DNA of 64,000 bases from assembly GCF_025772985.1 (NCBI RefSeq), contig NZ_JAKMTB010000006.1, forward strand, positions 1-64,000, given 5' to 3'. Source of the stretch: Campylobacter sp. CNRCH_2014_0184h. Its GTDB lineage: Bacteria > Campylobacterota > Campylobacteria > Campylobacterales > Campylobacteraceae. Positions 1-7,457 of the stretch are shown in pieces. The number at the start of each line of letters is the position of its first letter. The stretch's first letter is position 1. The notes under the pieces were generated by a model. That model was not told the origin of the DNA, made no database searches, and worked only from the letters and a program-made list of their open reading frames with translations. A program made the translations under genes and the position numbers.

Positions 1-178
1 GATTGTAGATGTGGGAAAGTTATTTTAGGGAAATAACAGAAGGAATGTAGAATAATATAGAATAGAAGATGTAAGAGGATAAAAAACTCCAAAAATTTTA
101 GTAAGGCTTTTAATTTTTGCATAAAACATATTTAACTATAAAGTTAAAACGCTTGTTTTGCCAAAATAATATATGATT

Positions 179-262
179 TTAACCAAATAATTCCATAGCG
201 TCTTTGTATGCACTGACCAACGAAGCTAAAGTAACAAAACCACCGATAATTAAAAAAATCAT
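179..262 (-). CDS. 27-residue single-helix membrane peptide
   Basis: A short ORF too small for ordinary gene callers. It starts with ATG at 262 and ends with TAA at 179. It begins MIFLIIGGFVTLASLVSAY and has one clear hydrophobic helix (about residues 2-17) followed by a short charged and polar tail. Its ATG overlaps the TGA of the upstream 230-residue gene in an ATGA arrangement, the usual geometry of translational coupling, which argues that it is really translated. No family is recognised. It could be a small inner-membrane effector or a partner of the larger protein. Existence is fairly likely; function is unknown. Confidence 0.6.
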   Translation of the reverse strand: MIFLIIGGFVTLASLVSAYKDAMELFG

Positions 263-951
263 TTCGATTTTTTTCTTTTATTCTCTTTTATTTTTTCCTT
301 TTTATCTTCCTCTTGATTTTGTTCAATATGCAAAATATCAACAAGATTTTCTATCTGGATTTTAAGCTCTTGATGTTGTTCTAAAATATCGTAATATTGA
401 AATATAATTTTCCATATTGCATGTTTTTGTTGGTAGTTATAGTGCACTGGATTACTAAAAAAATACTTTAGATTAAAAACATAAAAATCTTTTTTAATAT
501 CAATAACATCATGATAATTTTCTTCATCTATAATACTTGAAGTTAAATTCAAATAATACTCCATTTTCTCACGATAAGCCAAAGAAAGCGCAAACATAGT
601 CATTGTATCATTAAATTTACTTTCACAATTATTAAATCTAGCCTGAAATAAAAAGCCTTTTTCTGAAAACACAACTTTAATATCTGGATTATCATAACAA
701 TTTGATTTATCTATTTTTAATGTAGAACTACCTCTTAATAGTTGCGATATTTTACCATCATTCATATTTTCATCGGTATATACAACTATATGATCTATCA
801 CACCTTTTTTAAATTGACAATACTCTTGACTTACCGAGACTCCATCTTTTATACATATAATACATATATCAAAAATTTTATATATTAATATTGTATCTTT
901 GGCATACTTTTGATCTTCTATATTGGTGTAAATTTCTAAATTTTGAGCCAA
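259..951 (-). CDS. Hypothetical protein, highly charged C-terminus
   Basis: The conservative reading starts at TTG 951 and gives 230 residues. I do not recognise a family. The protein is AT-biased in composition, has no signal peptide or membrane helix, and ends in a Lys/Glu-rich tail (about residues 205-230). The frame stays open upstream to TAG just before 1050, with coding-like residues. There is no ATG, but AGGAAG at 1051-1056 sits five bases before an ATT codon at 1044-1042, so the real start may be that near-cognate codon, adding 31 residues. The TTG at 951 has no visible ribosome site. The gene is translationally coupled to the 27-residue membrane peptide downstream. It lies outside the island's left repeat but looks accessory. 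Confidence 0.75.
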   Translation of the reverse strand: MAQNLEIYTNIEDQKYAKDTILIYKIFDICIICIKDGVSVSQEYCQFKKGVIDHIVVYTDENMNDGKISQLLRGSSTLKIDKSNCYDNPDIKVVFSEKGFLFQARFNNCESKFNDTMTMFALSLAYREKMEYYLNLTSSIIDEENYHDVIDIKKDFYVFNLKYFFSNPVHYNYQQKHAIWKIIFQYYDILEQHQELKIQIENLVDILHIEQNQEEDKKEKIKENKRKKSK

Positions 952-1144
952 AAAGGTATGAAAAAAATCTTTTGTTCTTGTATCTTCTTTAAATTTATCC
1001 TTGCAAAAATTTTCAATAATTTTAACTTGATATATATTTGCAATAGTATCTTCCTAATTTTGTAGTATTATAAATTTAATTTATTGTTATAAATATGATT
1101 AAGATGAATCGCTAAACCTAAATACTTAAAAGAATTTTAAATTA

Positions 1145-1198
1145 GTGGTGCGGATGAAAGGACTTGAACCTTCACGCATTGCTGCACCAGATCCTAAG
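1145..1198. repeat. Left attachment site: 54-bp copy of tRNA-Leu 3' half
   Basis: Positions 1145-1198 are identical to 22998-23051, the 3' half of tRNA-Leu(TAG) from the anticodon loop through the encoded CCA. Identity stops at 1199 (C against T at 23052) and before 1145 (A against G). A tyrosine integrase lies 230 bp inside. This is the classical signature of an integrative element inserted at a tRNA 3' end, with the displaced original 3' half left at the far boundary. Confidence 0.93.
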
Positions 1199-1429
1199 CC
1201 TAATGCGTTTTGTTATCATTTTTTATCAAAGTATTGAAAAATAGGTGTTTTATTGTTTAAGTTTATCTTAAAAATAGTATTATTTTATACCATTTTGAGA
1301 AAAAAACCGCTACCAAAACCGCTACCACTAAAATCCATTTGAGATACTATTTTTAGTATATTTTTAATTTTATATTATGTAAAAAATAATAAAATTTTCT
1401 GCGTAAATTAAAAGCAAAAAAGGAATATC
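1199..1429. promoter_or_regulatory. Integrase leader with arm-type repeat pair
   Basis: This segment between the attachment site and the integrase contains two copies of AAACCGCTACC 12 bp apart (about 1305-1327). The 31-bp stretch 1293-1323 recurs exactly at 22924-22954 near the other island end, in the same orientation. Repeats placed at both ends of an element next to the crossover site are typical of integrase arm-binding sites. Binding is inferred, not shown. Confidence 0.55.
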
Positions 1430-2560
1430 TTGAAAAATCTAGTAAAAATAAAAGAATATAAGGGTATATATTTTATAGACAAAGATAAGAAATTAGAGGA
1501 TATAAAAGAAATTAGCTTAGTAGAATTACAAAGAAGATTAACTATACCATACGAATTAGCTATAAGATATTATGAAGGAAAAAAATCAAGCTATGAGATA
1601 TTTCCTATTTTAAATAACACCCAGACCCTTAAAAAGAATTGTGAGTTAATTGCCTTGCAAAGAATTAATGGAAAATTTGCAAAGAAATTTAAAGTTAAAG
1701 AACCTAAACTAAATGAAGTGTTTGAAGAATGGATTAGTATGCGAAAAAATACTATTTCTAAAAAACATTACGAGGTAACCATATTTTCATATAATGCACA
1801 TATAAAAGATGTTATAGGAAACATCAAAATAAAACAAGTCAAATTAAAAGATATGCAAAATATTGTCAATAAAATGATTGATCAAGGCAAATCTCCAAGA
1901 ACAACAAAAACAATAAAAGATATACTTTCTCCAGTATTTGAATTTGCTATTAAAAATGATTATATAGAAAAAAATATAGCAAGAGAAATAGAGATACAAA
2001 AATTTGATAACAAAAGATATTTTACTATTGATGATGAGGATAGAAATGCTCTTTATAAAGCTATTATAAATTATGAAAATTTAATGATAAGAGCTATGTT
2101 TATATTTCTTTTACATGGAAGAAGAAAAAGTGAAGTTCTTACATTAAAATGGGACAATATTGACTTTGCTAATAAAATTTATTTTTTACCTTCAAGCCAA
2201 AACAAATCAAGGAAAAACTTACAATTTCCATTAAGTTCTTTACAAATAGAAGCTTTAAAAAGCATTGGAGTAAAAAATAAAGGATATATTTTTATTAAAG
2301 AAGATGGAAACCCCTATAAAGATATAAGATGGCATTGGGATAAAATAAATCAAAAATTAAAAACTCCTATTAGATTACATGACTTAAGACATTTAATAGG
2401 ATATATAGGTATTAATATGGGTATATCTTTAGAAGCTATTGGAGAAGCATTAGGACATTCAAGCATAGGAGTTACAAAAAGATATGCAAATATTAAAAAT
2501 GAAACTATTAATAATACTCTAAATGCTATTTTTAGTAATTTTAAAACTGAAAAACACTAA
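1430..2560 (+). CDS. int: Tyrosine-type site-specific integrase
   Basis: A 376-residue phage-type integrase. It starts at TTG 1430 behind AAAAAGGA. The N-terminal part (about 1-90) would be the arm-binding region, residues 95-180 form the SAM-like core-binding domain, and the catalytic domain follows. The expected active-site residues are visible: Arg232 in HGRRKSE, His317 and Arg320 in LHDLRH, His343 in LGHSS and the nucleophile Tyr352 in TKRYAN; Lys259 is a plausible hairpin lysine. It should recombine the 54-bp tRNA-Leu repeats to insert and excise the island. It lies at the end distal to the intact tRNA. It appears full length and unbroken. Confidence 0.95.
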   Translation: MKNLVKIKEYKGIYFIDKDKKLEDIKEISLVELQRRLTIPYELAIRYYEGKKSSYEIFPILNNTQTLKKNCELIALQRINGKFAKKFKVKEPKLNEVFEEWISMRKNTISKKHYEVTIFSYNAHIKDVIGNIKIKQVKLKDMQNIVNKMIDQGKSPRTTKTIKDILSPVFEFAIKNDYIEKNIAREIEIQKFDNKRYFTIDDEDRNALYKAIINYENLMIRAMFIFLLHGRRKSEVLTLKWDNIDFANKIYFLPSSQNKSRKNLQFPLSSLQIEALKSIGVKNKGYIFIKEDGNPYKDIRWHWDKINQKLKTPIRLHDLRHLIGYIGINMGISLEAIGEALGHSSIGVTKRYANIKNETINNTLNAIFSNFKTEKH

Positions 2561-2605
2561 TTTACAATGGTTTTTTAGGTTTTTCGGTTTTTTAGTTAAG
2601 TGTGA

Positions 2606-2884
2606 TTAAAATTTTAAACTATTTTTAGAGCTATTAAGTTTTAAATATTCATCAAGATCATCTTTTTTAAAAACAAGTTTTTTACCAATTTTACAAAAAG
2701 GAACTTTTCCTAAATTACAATCCTTGTAAAGTTTTGAAGTGCTTATTTTTAAATAATTTGAAGCCTGTTGTACATTTAAATTTTCATCAGTTTTATTCTT
2801 GATTAATTCATTTTCTTTTAAAATCTTTTTAAAAATATCTTCAAGATCACTAGCTTTGCAAATTACTATATTATCCATATCCAT
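2606..2884 (-). CDS. AlpA/excisionase-family helix-turn-helix protein
   Basis: A 92-residue protein. An acidic N-terminal segment is followed by a MerR-like (HTH_17 type) DNA-binding domain at about residues 38-85. The signature is LNVQQASNYLKISTSKLYKD, then the wing VPFCKIGKKLVFKKDDLDEYL. Such proteins act as excision factors or as activators of integrase genes in islands. Its ATG overlaps the stop of the upstream ATPase gene by one base, so the two are probably cotranscribed and coupled. It converges on the integrase gene. An alternative role is loading the ATPase at an origin. Confidence 0.85.
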   Translation of the reverse strand: MDMDNIVICKASDLEDIFKKILKENELIKNKTDENLNVQQASNYLKISTSKLYKDCNLGKVPFCKIGKKLVFKKDDLDEYLKLNSSKNSLKF

Positions 2885-3816
2885 TATTTTTCCTCATTTT
2901 TATTTTTTCTAAGATAGTAATAAATAGAATTATTGTCACAAGGTTCTTGTTTCATACACCATTTTCCATTAGGATTTTTAGCATGCTTTTGTAATAGAAT
3001 TCTAATTCTATTTTTTCCAAAACGGGTTCTTCTATCTCTATAAACAATATCTATTAGTTCATTTTGTTTTATAGTTCCTATTTTTAAAATTTCAAAAACC
3101 AAATCAATAAATTTACTTTCAAATTCACTCAATATCATCTCTTCGACTTCTGTTGTTCCAATAATTTTTAATCCATCAAAGAGAAAAGCTTTGTCTTTTA
3201 ATGATTCATATCTGCTTGATTTCTTTGGTACCAATAAAATAGATTTTTTTTCTAAATTTGAAAAACATTGAAAAGTATAATCAGCATAATCTACTATTTG
3301 TTGAGAATCGCCAAAAATTCCCTTTTTGTTTGTATGATGTATAAATAAAAATGTAGCTCCTCTGCTTCTAAGTTTTTGTTCTATTTTATATAGAACATTT
3401 AAATTTAGCAAATTACCTATTTTTGGATAAATAGAGTTAAAAGAATCGACTATAAAAATATTATTCAAGTTAGTTTTTGAAAAACTTTCTAGATAATCCT
3501 TATAGATTTGATATTTATTGTCACATCCAACTATATTTAAGCATTCGAATTTTTCTTTAAAATTATTCTTTAATTCATCAATACCATAATTTTTTAAATT
3601 TAAAAGATCCATGTCCGCATTGATATATGAAATTTTAATATTATGATCTTTTAATATATTTTTTATTAAATAAATGGCTATTAGTGTTTTTCCAGAACCA
3701 CTAGAGCCATATAGAACACCCAAAGAACGCTTGGGTATTAAATTTTTGATAAACCATTCCTGAGGATTTAAAGTTTGAAAATCTATTGATTTTACAATAT
3801 ATTTTTCAAATTCCAT
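2884..3816 (-). CDS. RepA-like RecA-fold ATPase
   Basis: A 310-residue AAA_25/RepA-type P-loop ATPase. Walker A is GSSGSGKT at residues 37-44, the Walker B strand IFIVDS ends at Asp125, and FLFIHHTNKKG is a sensor-like segment as in hexameric plasmid helicases. A winged-helix-like C-terminus is plausible. The family includes plasmid RepA helicases and island replication ATPases. Here it probably supports replication of the excised element, perhaps from the iteron-like repeats at 5344-5538. It is transcribed divergently from the XRE repressor and coupled to the downstream HTH gene. Helicase activity is inferred from the family. Confidence 0.85.
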   Translation of the reverse strand: MEFEKYIVKSIDFQTLNPQEWFIKNLIPKRSLGVLYGSSGSGKTLIAIYLIKNILKDHNIKISYINADMDLLNLKNYGIDELKNNFKEKFECLNIVGCDNKYQIYKDYLESFSKTNLNNIFIVDSFNSIYPKIGNLLNLNVLYKIEQKLRSRGATFLFIHHTNKKGIFGDSQQIVDYADYTFQCFSNLEKKSILLVPKKSSRYESLKDKAFLFDGLKIIGTTEVEEMILSEFESKFIDLVFEILKIGTIKQNELIDIVYRDRRTRFGKNRIRILLQKHAKNPNGKWCMKQEPCDNNSIYYYLRKNKNEEK

Positions 3817-3841
3817 TTTTATCCTTATATTTTTTTTTGAT

Positions 3842-3875
3842 ATTATACATTATTTTTTAATTTTTATGTTATAAT
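3842..3875. promoter_or_regulatory. Overlapping divergent promoters, repressor versus RepA operon
   Basis: TATAAT occurs on the minus strand at 3847-3842, facing the RepA-like operon, and on the plus strand at 3870-3875, facing the XRE gene. Only 22 bp separate the two -10 boxes, so each promoter's upstream region overlaps the other. This is the layout of a phage-like genetic switch controlled by the adjacent XRE protein. Operator sequences were not identified. Confidence 0.5.
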
Positions 3876-3900
3876 TTTGTAATATTTAAAAGGAGTGCTG

Positions 3901-4572
3901 ATGTTTGGAGAAAATCTAAAATCTCTTAGAAAAGAAAATAATATTACGCAAAAAGACTTAGCTGAAATTTTAAATGTACAACAATCAACCATTAGTCTTT
4001 GGGAAACAAATGCCTCAAAACCTAGTATAGATATTATTGAAATATTGTGTAAGAAATTTGGATTTAGTTCAGATGAATTAATATTTGGAGCGCAAGATTA
4101 TAAAGAAAATGAATGCAAAAAACATATCAATAGATTGTGTTTGGAGCTAGGCTATGAAGAATCTATGCAAGAAATTTTAAAAAATTTAAGAATTAAAAAA
4201 ATAACTTCTCTTGTTAGGACAGTAAAAGGAAAAACTTTTATTCAGAAATTTTCAGAAGCTTGGAATGGAAATGGAGAAAGAATGTTAGTTCTTCTATATT
4301 ATTTTATTTTGTATATTAATAAAATAGAAAACACTCCAAAAAATAAACAAGATTTTATAGACATAATATCAGATTTTACCTTGCCTAAAAAAATAGAAAT
4401 AAAGCATTTATTAGCACTTAAAAAAGATGATATGGATAGACTTGTGTCTTGGGTATTGAGTAATTTAGATGATTTAGAAATTCAAATTTTATTTAATGAT
4501 TTAAAGGAAAAAGTGTTAAAAATTATTGAAGAAGAGTTGAATATCATCAATAGAAATTTGGTTAAAATATAA
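3901..4572 (+). CDS. XRE-family repressor
   Basis: A 223-residue regulator. I choose ATG 3901 (MFGENLKSLRKEN), which has AAAAGGAG 5-6 bases upstream; the GTG at 3895 lies inside that ribosome site. Residues 1-60 are a Cro/CI-type HTH: LKSLRKENNITQKDLAEIL, then QQSTISLWETNASKPS. The rest is a helical C-terminal region with no visible peptidase (LexA/CI) Ser-Lys motif, so self-cleavage is unlikely. It is divergent from the RepA-like operon with overlapping promoters and probably represses excision and replication. Confidence 0.88.
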   Translation: MFGENLKSLRKENNITQKDLAEILNVQQSTISLWETNASKPSIDIIEILCKKFGFSSDELIFGAQDYKENECKKHINRLCLELGYEESMQEILKNLRIKKITSLVRTVKGKTFIQKFSEAWNGNGERMLVLLYYFILYINKIENTPKNKQDFIDIISDFTLPKKIEIKHLLALKKDDMDRLVSWVLSNLDDLEIQILFNDLKEKVLKIIEEELNIINRNLVKI

Positions 4573-4892
4573 TATATAAGATATTATAAAATTTGCAGTA
4601 GTAGTAAAAATTGATACTTATAGTTTCTATTAATTTATATTTTGTATAACAAAGAATATACATGTTAATATAATTGAGTGCTTATTGAGCTTACTATTTT
4701 ATTATCTATATTAATTAAATAAATTAAAATATAAAATAATTTTTGAATTATCTGGCGATTATTGTTTGGTTATTATTTAGTGTTTATGATAAATAATATA
4801 GAATGAGTAATCTACTAAAATGAAATTTTGCATTTCTTTTTTATATCTTTTGGATACAATATCAGAAAATAAGGAGGGTTAAAAGGTTAAAT
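4573..4892. other. Intergenic, 320 bp, no gene seen
   Basis: Very AT-rich sequence between the repressor and the DarT-like remnant. I see no convincing ORF, RNA gene or repeat here; the only clear element is AAGGAGGG at 4871-4878 near the start of the next gene. Confidence 0.5.
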
Positions 4893-5197
4893 GTGAATAA
4901 TATACCGGAAAAAATTAAAAGAGTAAATATTAAAGATGGGAAGCTTTTATATCATCTAACACCATTAGAAAATTTAGAAAGTATGATTAGAAATGGTTTA
5001 AAACCAAGAAGTAACCTTGATAAAGAAAAATTTATAGATACAGCAAATTCTGATATTATTAACAAAAGAAGTAAAATGAAACTTACTGATTATGTTCCTT
5101 TTCTTTTATATCCAATGGACCCTATGATGGAAGTGTAAGAAAAGCTTATCCCGATAAAGACTTTGCATATATTTGTGTTAGTAGAGAAGCCATATAA
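4893..5197 (+). pseudogene. DarT-like DNA ADP-ribosyltransferase toxin, frameshifted fragment
   Basis: From GTG 4893 the first 79 or so codons read LLYHLTPLENLESMIRNGL and later DYVPFLLYPMDPMM. These match the start of the DarT (DUF4433) fold: a substrate-loop start of the Y-H/R-T type and a VPFyf-P-sPM motif. After 5129 the frame hits TAA. A -1 shift continues with GSVRKAYPDKDFAYICVSRE up to TAA at 5195-5197, which also fits this family. About half of a full toxin is missing and no DarG antitoxin is seen. I read it as a decayed toxin. The family call rests on motif memory. Confidence 0.6.
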
Positions 5198-5343
5198 GAG
5201 TTTTAGTATTTCATTTTTGCTTATAAATAAAATACCTATATTAATAAAATTATACCAAAATTCACAATAAAAATCAAGTTTTTTAATGCTTTTAAATGCC
5301 TATTTTATAGTATTTTGCAAGGGTTTTTATATTTTACATTTTT

Positions 5344-5538
5344 GTCCTTTATAAAGTTTATTTCAAGTGCTTTTTAAGCGTATTTTTACACATAAAAGTC
5401 CTTTATATATCTCCTAAATGTCCTTTATAAAGTCCATTTTTTCTTTTTTTGTTATTTTTTGCTTAAAATATATCAAAAAAGTGCTTTATTTCGCCCCTAA
5501 AGGTGCTTTATATATCCCACAAAAGTCCTTTATAAAGT
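5344..5538. repeat. Iteron-like repeat array, seven copies
   Basis: Seven 14-bp units with consensus GTSCTTTATAWAKY start at 5344, 5367, 5398, 5420, 5481, 5503 and 5525. Three (5344, 5420, 5525) are exactly GTCCTTTATAAAGT, with a palindromic core CTTTATAAAG. Several spacings are 22-23 bp, two helical turns, as in plasmid iterons. The flanks are extremely AT-rich. A replication origin or partition or operator array for the island is the likely role. Confidence 0.65.
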
Positions 5539-5751
5539 CTTTTTTATAAGCATTAAATATTGATATATTAGTATTTATTCTGTTTTATAATTTAATTTGT
5601 TAATTTTAACTTTAAAATTAATATTGGTAAGTTAAATCCTGATTTTTACTTGACAATTGTTAAAACATTTATAAAAAATTGTGTATAACAAATAACATAA
5701 TTTACTTGTTGTGAGTTAGTGCTATTTTATAGCAAGAAAGGGGTAAGGCAA
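5539..5751. other. AT-rich segment beside the repeat array
   Basis: No ORF is convincing. The segment is nearly free of G and C for long stretches, which would suit a DNA-unwinding element next to the repeat array. It ends in the ribosome site of the 61-residue ORF. Confidence 0.35.
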
Positions 5752-5937
5752 ATGTCAAACATAAATGCTTTTTTATTTGGCTTTACAAATATGTTTAATG
5801 CAGATATTCTTAATGCTATATCATTAAAAGATAGAAAGACAATGGTGGATAATTTTTACAAAAAGTCAGAAGAATTAAGAAAAGGTAGCAATGAACAATA
5901 TAAAACCGAAATCAAAAAAATCACAAAACAAAAATAA
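5752..5937 (+). CDS. Small hypothetical protein, 61 residues
   Basis: I choose ATG 5752 (MSNINAFLFGFTNMFNADIL) because the ribosome-site-like GGGGTAAGG lies just upstream; the earlier in-frame start at 5719 has none. It is a soluble, helical-looking protein with a basic C-terminus. I recognise no family. Its last 47 bases overlap the start of the DUF2335 gene in another frame, so the two are likely coupled. Confidence 0.6.
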   Translation: MSNINAFLFGFTNMFNADILNAISLKDRKTMVDNFYKKSEELRKGSNEQYKTEIKKITKQK

Positions 5938-6322
5938 TATTACTCTTAATCAGCAAAATAATACTTTCATTAATGTTAATTCTTCTTTTGATTGTTTGCC
6001 TAGACTATCAAAAGAAATGCAAGAAAAATGTATTGCTTTAATGGAAAAACAAACAGATCATATTATAGATATTGAAAGAAAACTAATTAATGAAGATAGT
6101 AAAAATCAAGAAGTTATGAGAAATCTAGCTCCAGAGCAAATTAAATATGTAAAAAAAGGACAGATATTTGCTTTTATAATAATTTTAATAGGATTTATAT
6201 TTGGTTTTGCCCTCGCGTATCTTAAATATCCTTGGTTAAGTTTTGTAGGATTTGTTACTTCAATTGGAGTTGTAGCTTCTCAGTTTTTATGGCAAAAGCA
6301 AGAAAAAAATAATAACAAATAA
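5891..6322 (+). CDS. DUF2335-family membrane protein
   Basis: A 143-residue protein starting at ATG 5891 behind AAAGG. It has a low-complexity Asn/Lys/Gln N-terminus (1-30), then a helical region (LPRLSKEMQEKCIALMEKQ) and a basic stretch (YVKKGQ). Two hydrophobic helices follow at about 92-112 and 115-132, with a short charged end. The KKGQIFAFIII start of the first helix and the helix-loop-helix layout match the DUF2335 family. These are small predicted membrane proteins of unknown role, frequent in mobile elements. Confidence 0.75.
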   Translation: MNNIKPKSKKSQNKNNITLNQQNNTFINVNSSFDCLPRLSKEMQEKCIALMEKQTDHIIDIERKLINEDSKNQEVMRNLAPEQIKYVKKGQIFAFIIILIGFIFGFALAYLKYPWLSFVGFVTSIGVVASQFLWQKQEKNNNK

Positions 6323-6546
6323 AAAGTAGTTAATATTAATAGTTTTGCAATTTTATAGTATATACTCTTTATATAGTTTATTGGTTCTTTTATAAAATAT
6401 TTTAAAAATAAATTTCTCAACTATACATTAAATTATTTATATCATAATAGTTAGATATTGAAGGGTTTGAAAAATATATGATGGAAGAATTAGGCTATTT
6501 AAAAATACTCCATAGTAAAACTTTTTAAAATACCAAAGGAGTAATC
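6323..6546. other. Intergenic with a possible gene tail
   Basis: AT-rich. At 6451-6529 an open stretch after TAG encodes a coding-like tail that includes GFEKYMMEELGYLKIL before TAA. It may be the end of a lost gene, because no upstream body remains. AAAGGAG at 6536-6542 precedes the next ORF. Confidence 0.3.
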
Positions 6547-6576
6547 ATAGAAAATCGTTTCGAAATAAAAAGAGAA

Positions 6577-6792
6577 GTGGATAATGCCTTTGATAAAGTT
6601 TTTAATGGTAATGACAGAATCAATGAAGGTTACACTGATAATCATTACAATAAGGTTACGCTTGATTATTTTGTTGGGTTGTTTGATCAAGATAAAAAAT
6701 CACTAGAAAGACAAGAGAAAATTTTGAAAAAAATAGAAGAAGAAGATTTTAGTGATATTGAAAAAAACATTGAGAGCATTTTAAATGGCTGA
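6577..6792 (+). CDS. Small acidic hypothetical protein
   Basis: The conservative start is GTG 6577, giving 71 residues with a charged, probably helical C-terminus (KKSLERQEKILKKIEEED). The frame is open upstream, and ATA at 6547 lies five bases after AAAGGAG (6536-6542). The original start may therefore have been an ATG at 6547, now ATA, adding ten residues. No family is recognised. Its last bases overlap the ATG (6786) of the broken gene downstream, suggesting a former two-gene operon. Confidence 0.45.
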   Translation: MDNAFDKVFNGNDRINEGYTDNHYNKVTLDYFVGLFDQDKKSLERQEKILKKIEEEDFSDIEKNIESILNG

Positions 6793-7243
6793 TAATATTA
6801 GTAAAATTAAAGAAGTGGCGAATACTGAATATAACAAAAAGCTATTGCTGGTATGATGCTTGAATTTCATAATGTTTGTGCAAAAAAAAGGGTGTATCGA
6901 TTCCTAGTGATTATAGGCAGCAATGTATACAAGTATTTAGAAACTCATAAACAAAGACTTTTGGATATTGATTATTATAAAATTATTTCTTGGTACGCTG
7001 TAATTGTTGCTAAAAAAAATGCTTAATTTTTACAAAGCAAAAGAAATTAAAAATAATAGTTGGTTTAAGGTTATTGATTTTGCTGTTTGGAGAATGCTTG
7101 AAGAATTAGAAGATAGTGAAAAACGAACAATAGATAAAGCTTATAAAAATAAAATTATTGCAATGACTGCTTGTGAATTAACAAATCAAGGGGAGTTTGA
7201 TATAGGAAAAAAATGGATTATATATACTAATGCTTATAGCTAG
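6786..7243 (+). pseudogene. Multiply frameshifted hypothetical gene
   Basis: A coding-like series of segments in shifting frames. ATG 6786 reads MADNISKIKEVANTEYNKK to a stop at 6857. Another frame then gives AGMMLEFHNVCAKK, another gives GVSIPSDYRQQCIQVF, and then YLETHKQRLLDIDYYK up to TAA at about 7026. A last frame, opening near 7004, gives FKVIDFAVWRMLEELEDSE up to the stop at 7243. Several breaks lie in poly-A runs. The sum would be a protein of about 150 residues of unknown function. It is coupled to the preceding small gene. Confidence 0.55.
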
Positions 7244-7457
7244 AATAGTTCAACCTATCAACTCATAATCTAATCAAAATTGTAAAAAACTAAAAAAATA
7301 TTCTAAAATTCGTAAATTTATATAAATTCAATAAACTTGTACAAAATTAATCTATCGAAAACTTTCTTGATAAAAGCTACTAATTCTATTTGAATAATAA
7401 GAAAAAAATAATTGCATAGATAGATTATATAAAAAACAATAAAGGATAGATTAATTT

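Noticed and set aside
1145-1198. A second tRNA-Leu gene
   Set aside because: Only the 3' half is present; the 5' half and D-arm are missing, so it is an attachment-site copy.
5344-5538. Possible CRISPR array
   Set aside because: Repeats are only 14 bp, unevenly spaced, and lack unique 30-bp spacers; no cas gene is in the window.
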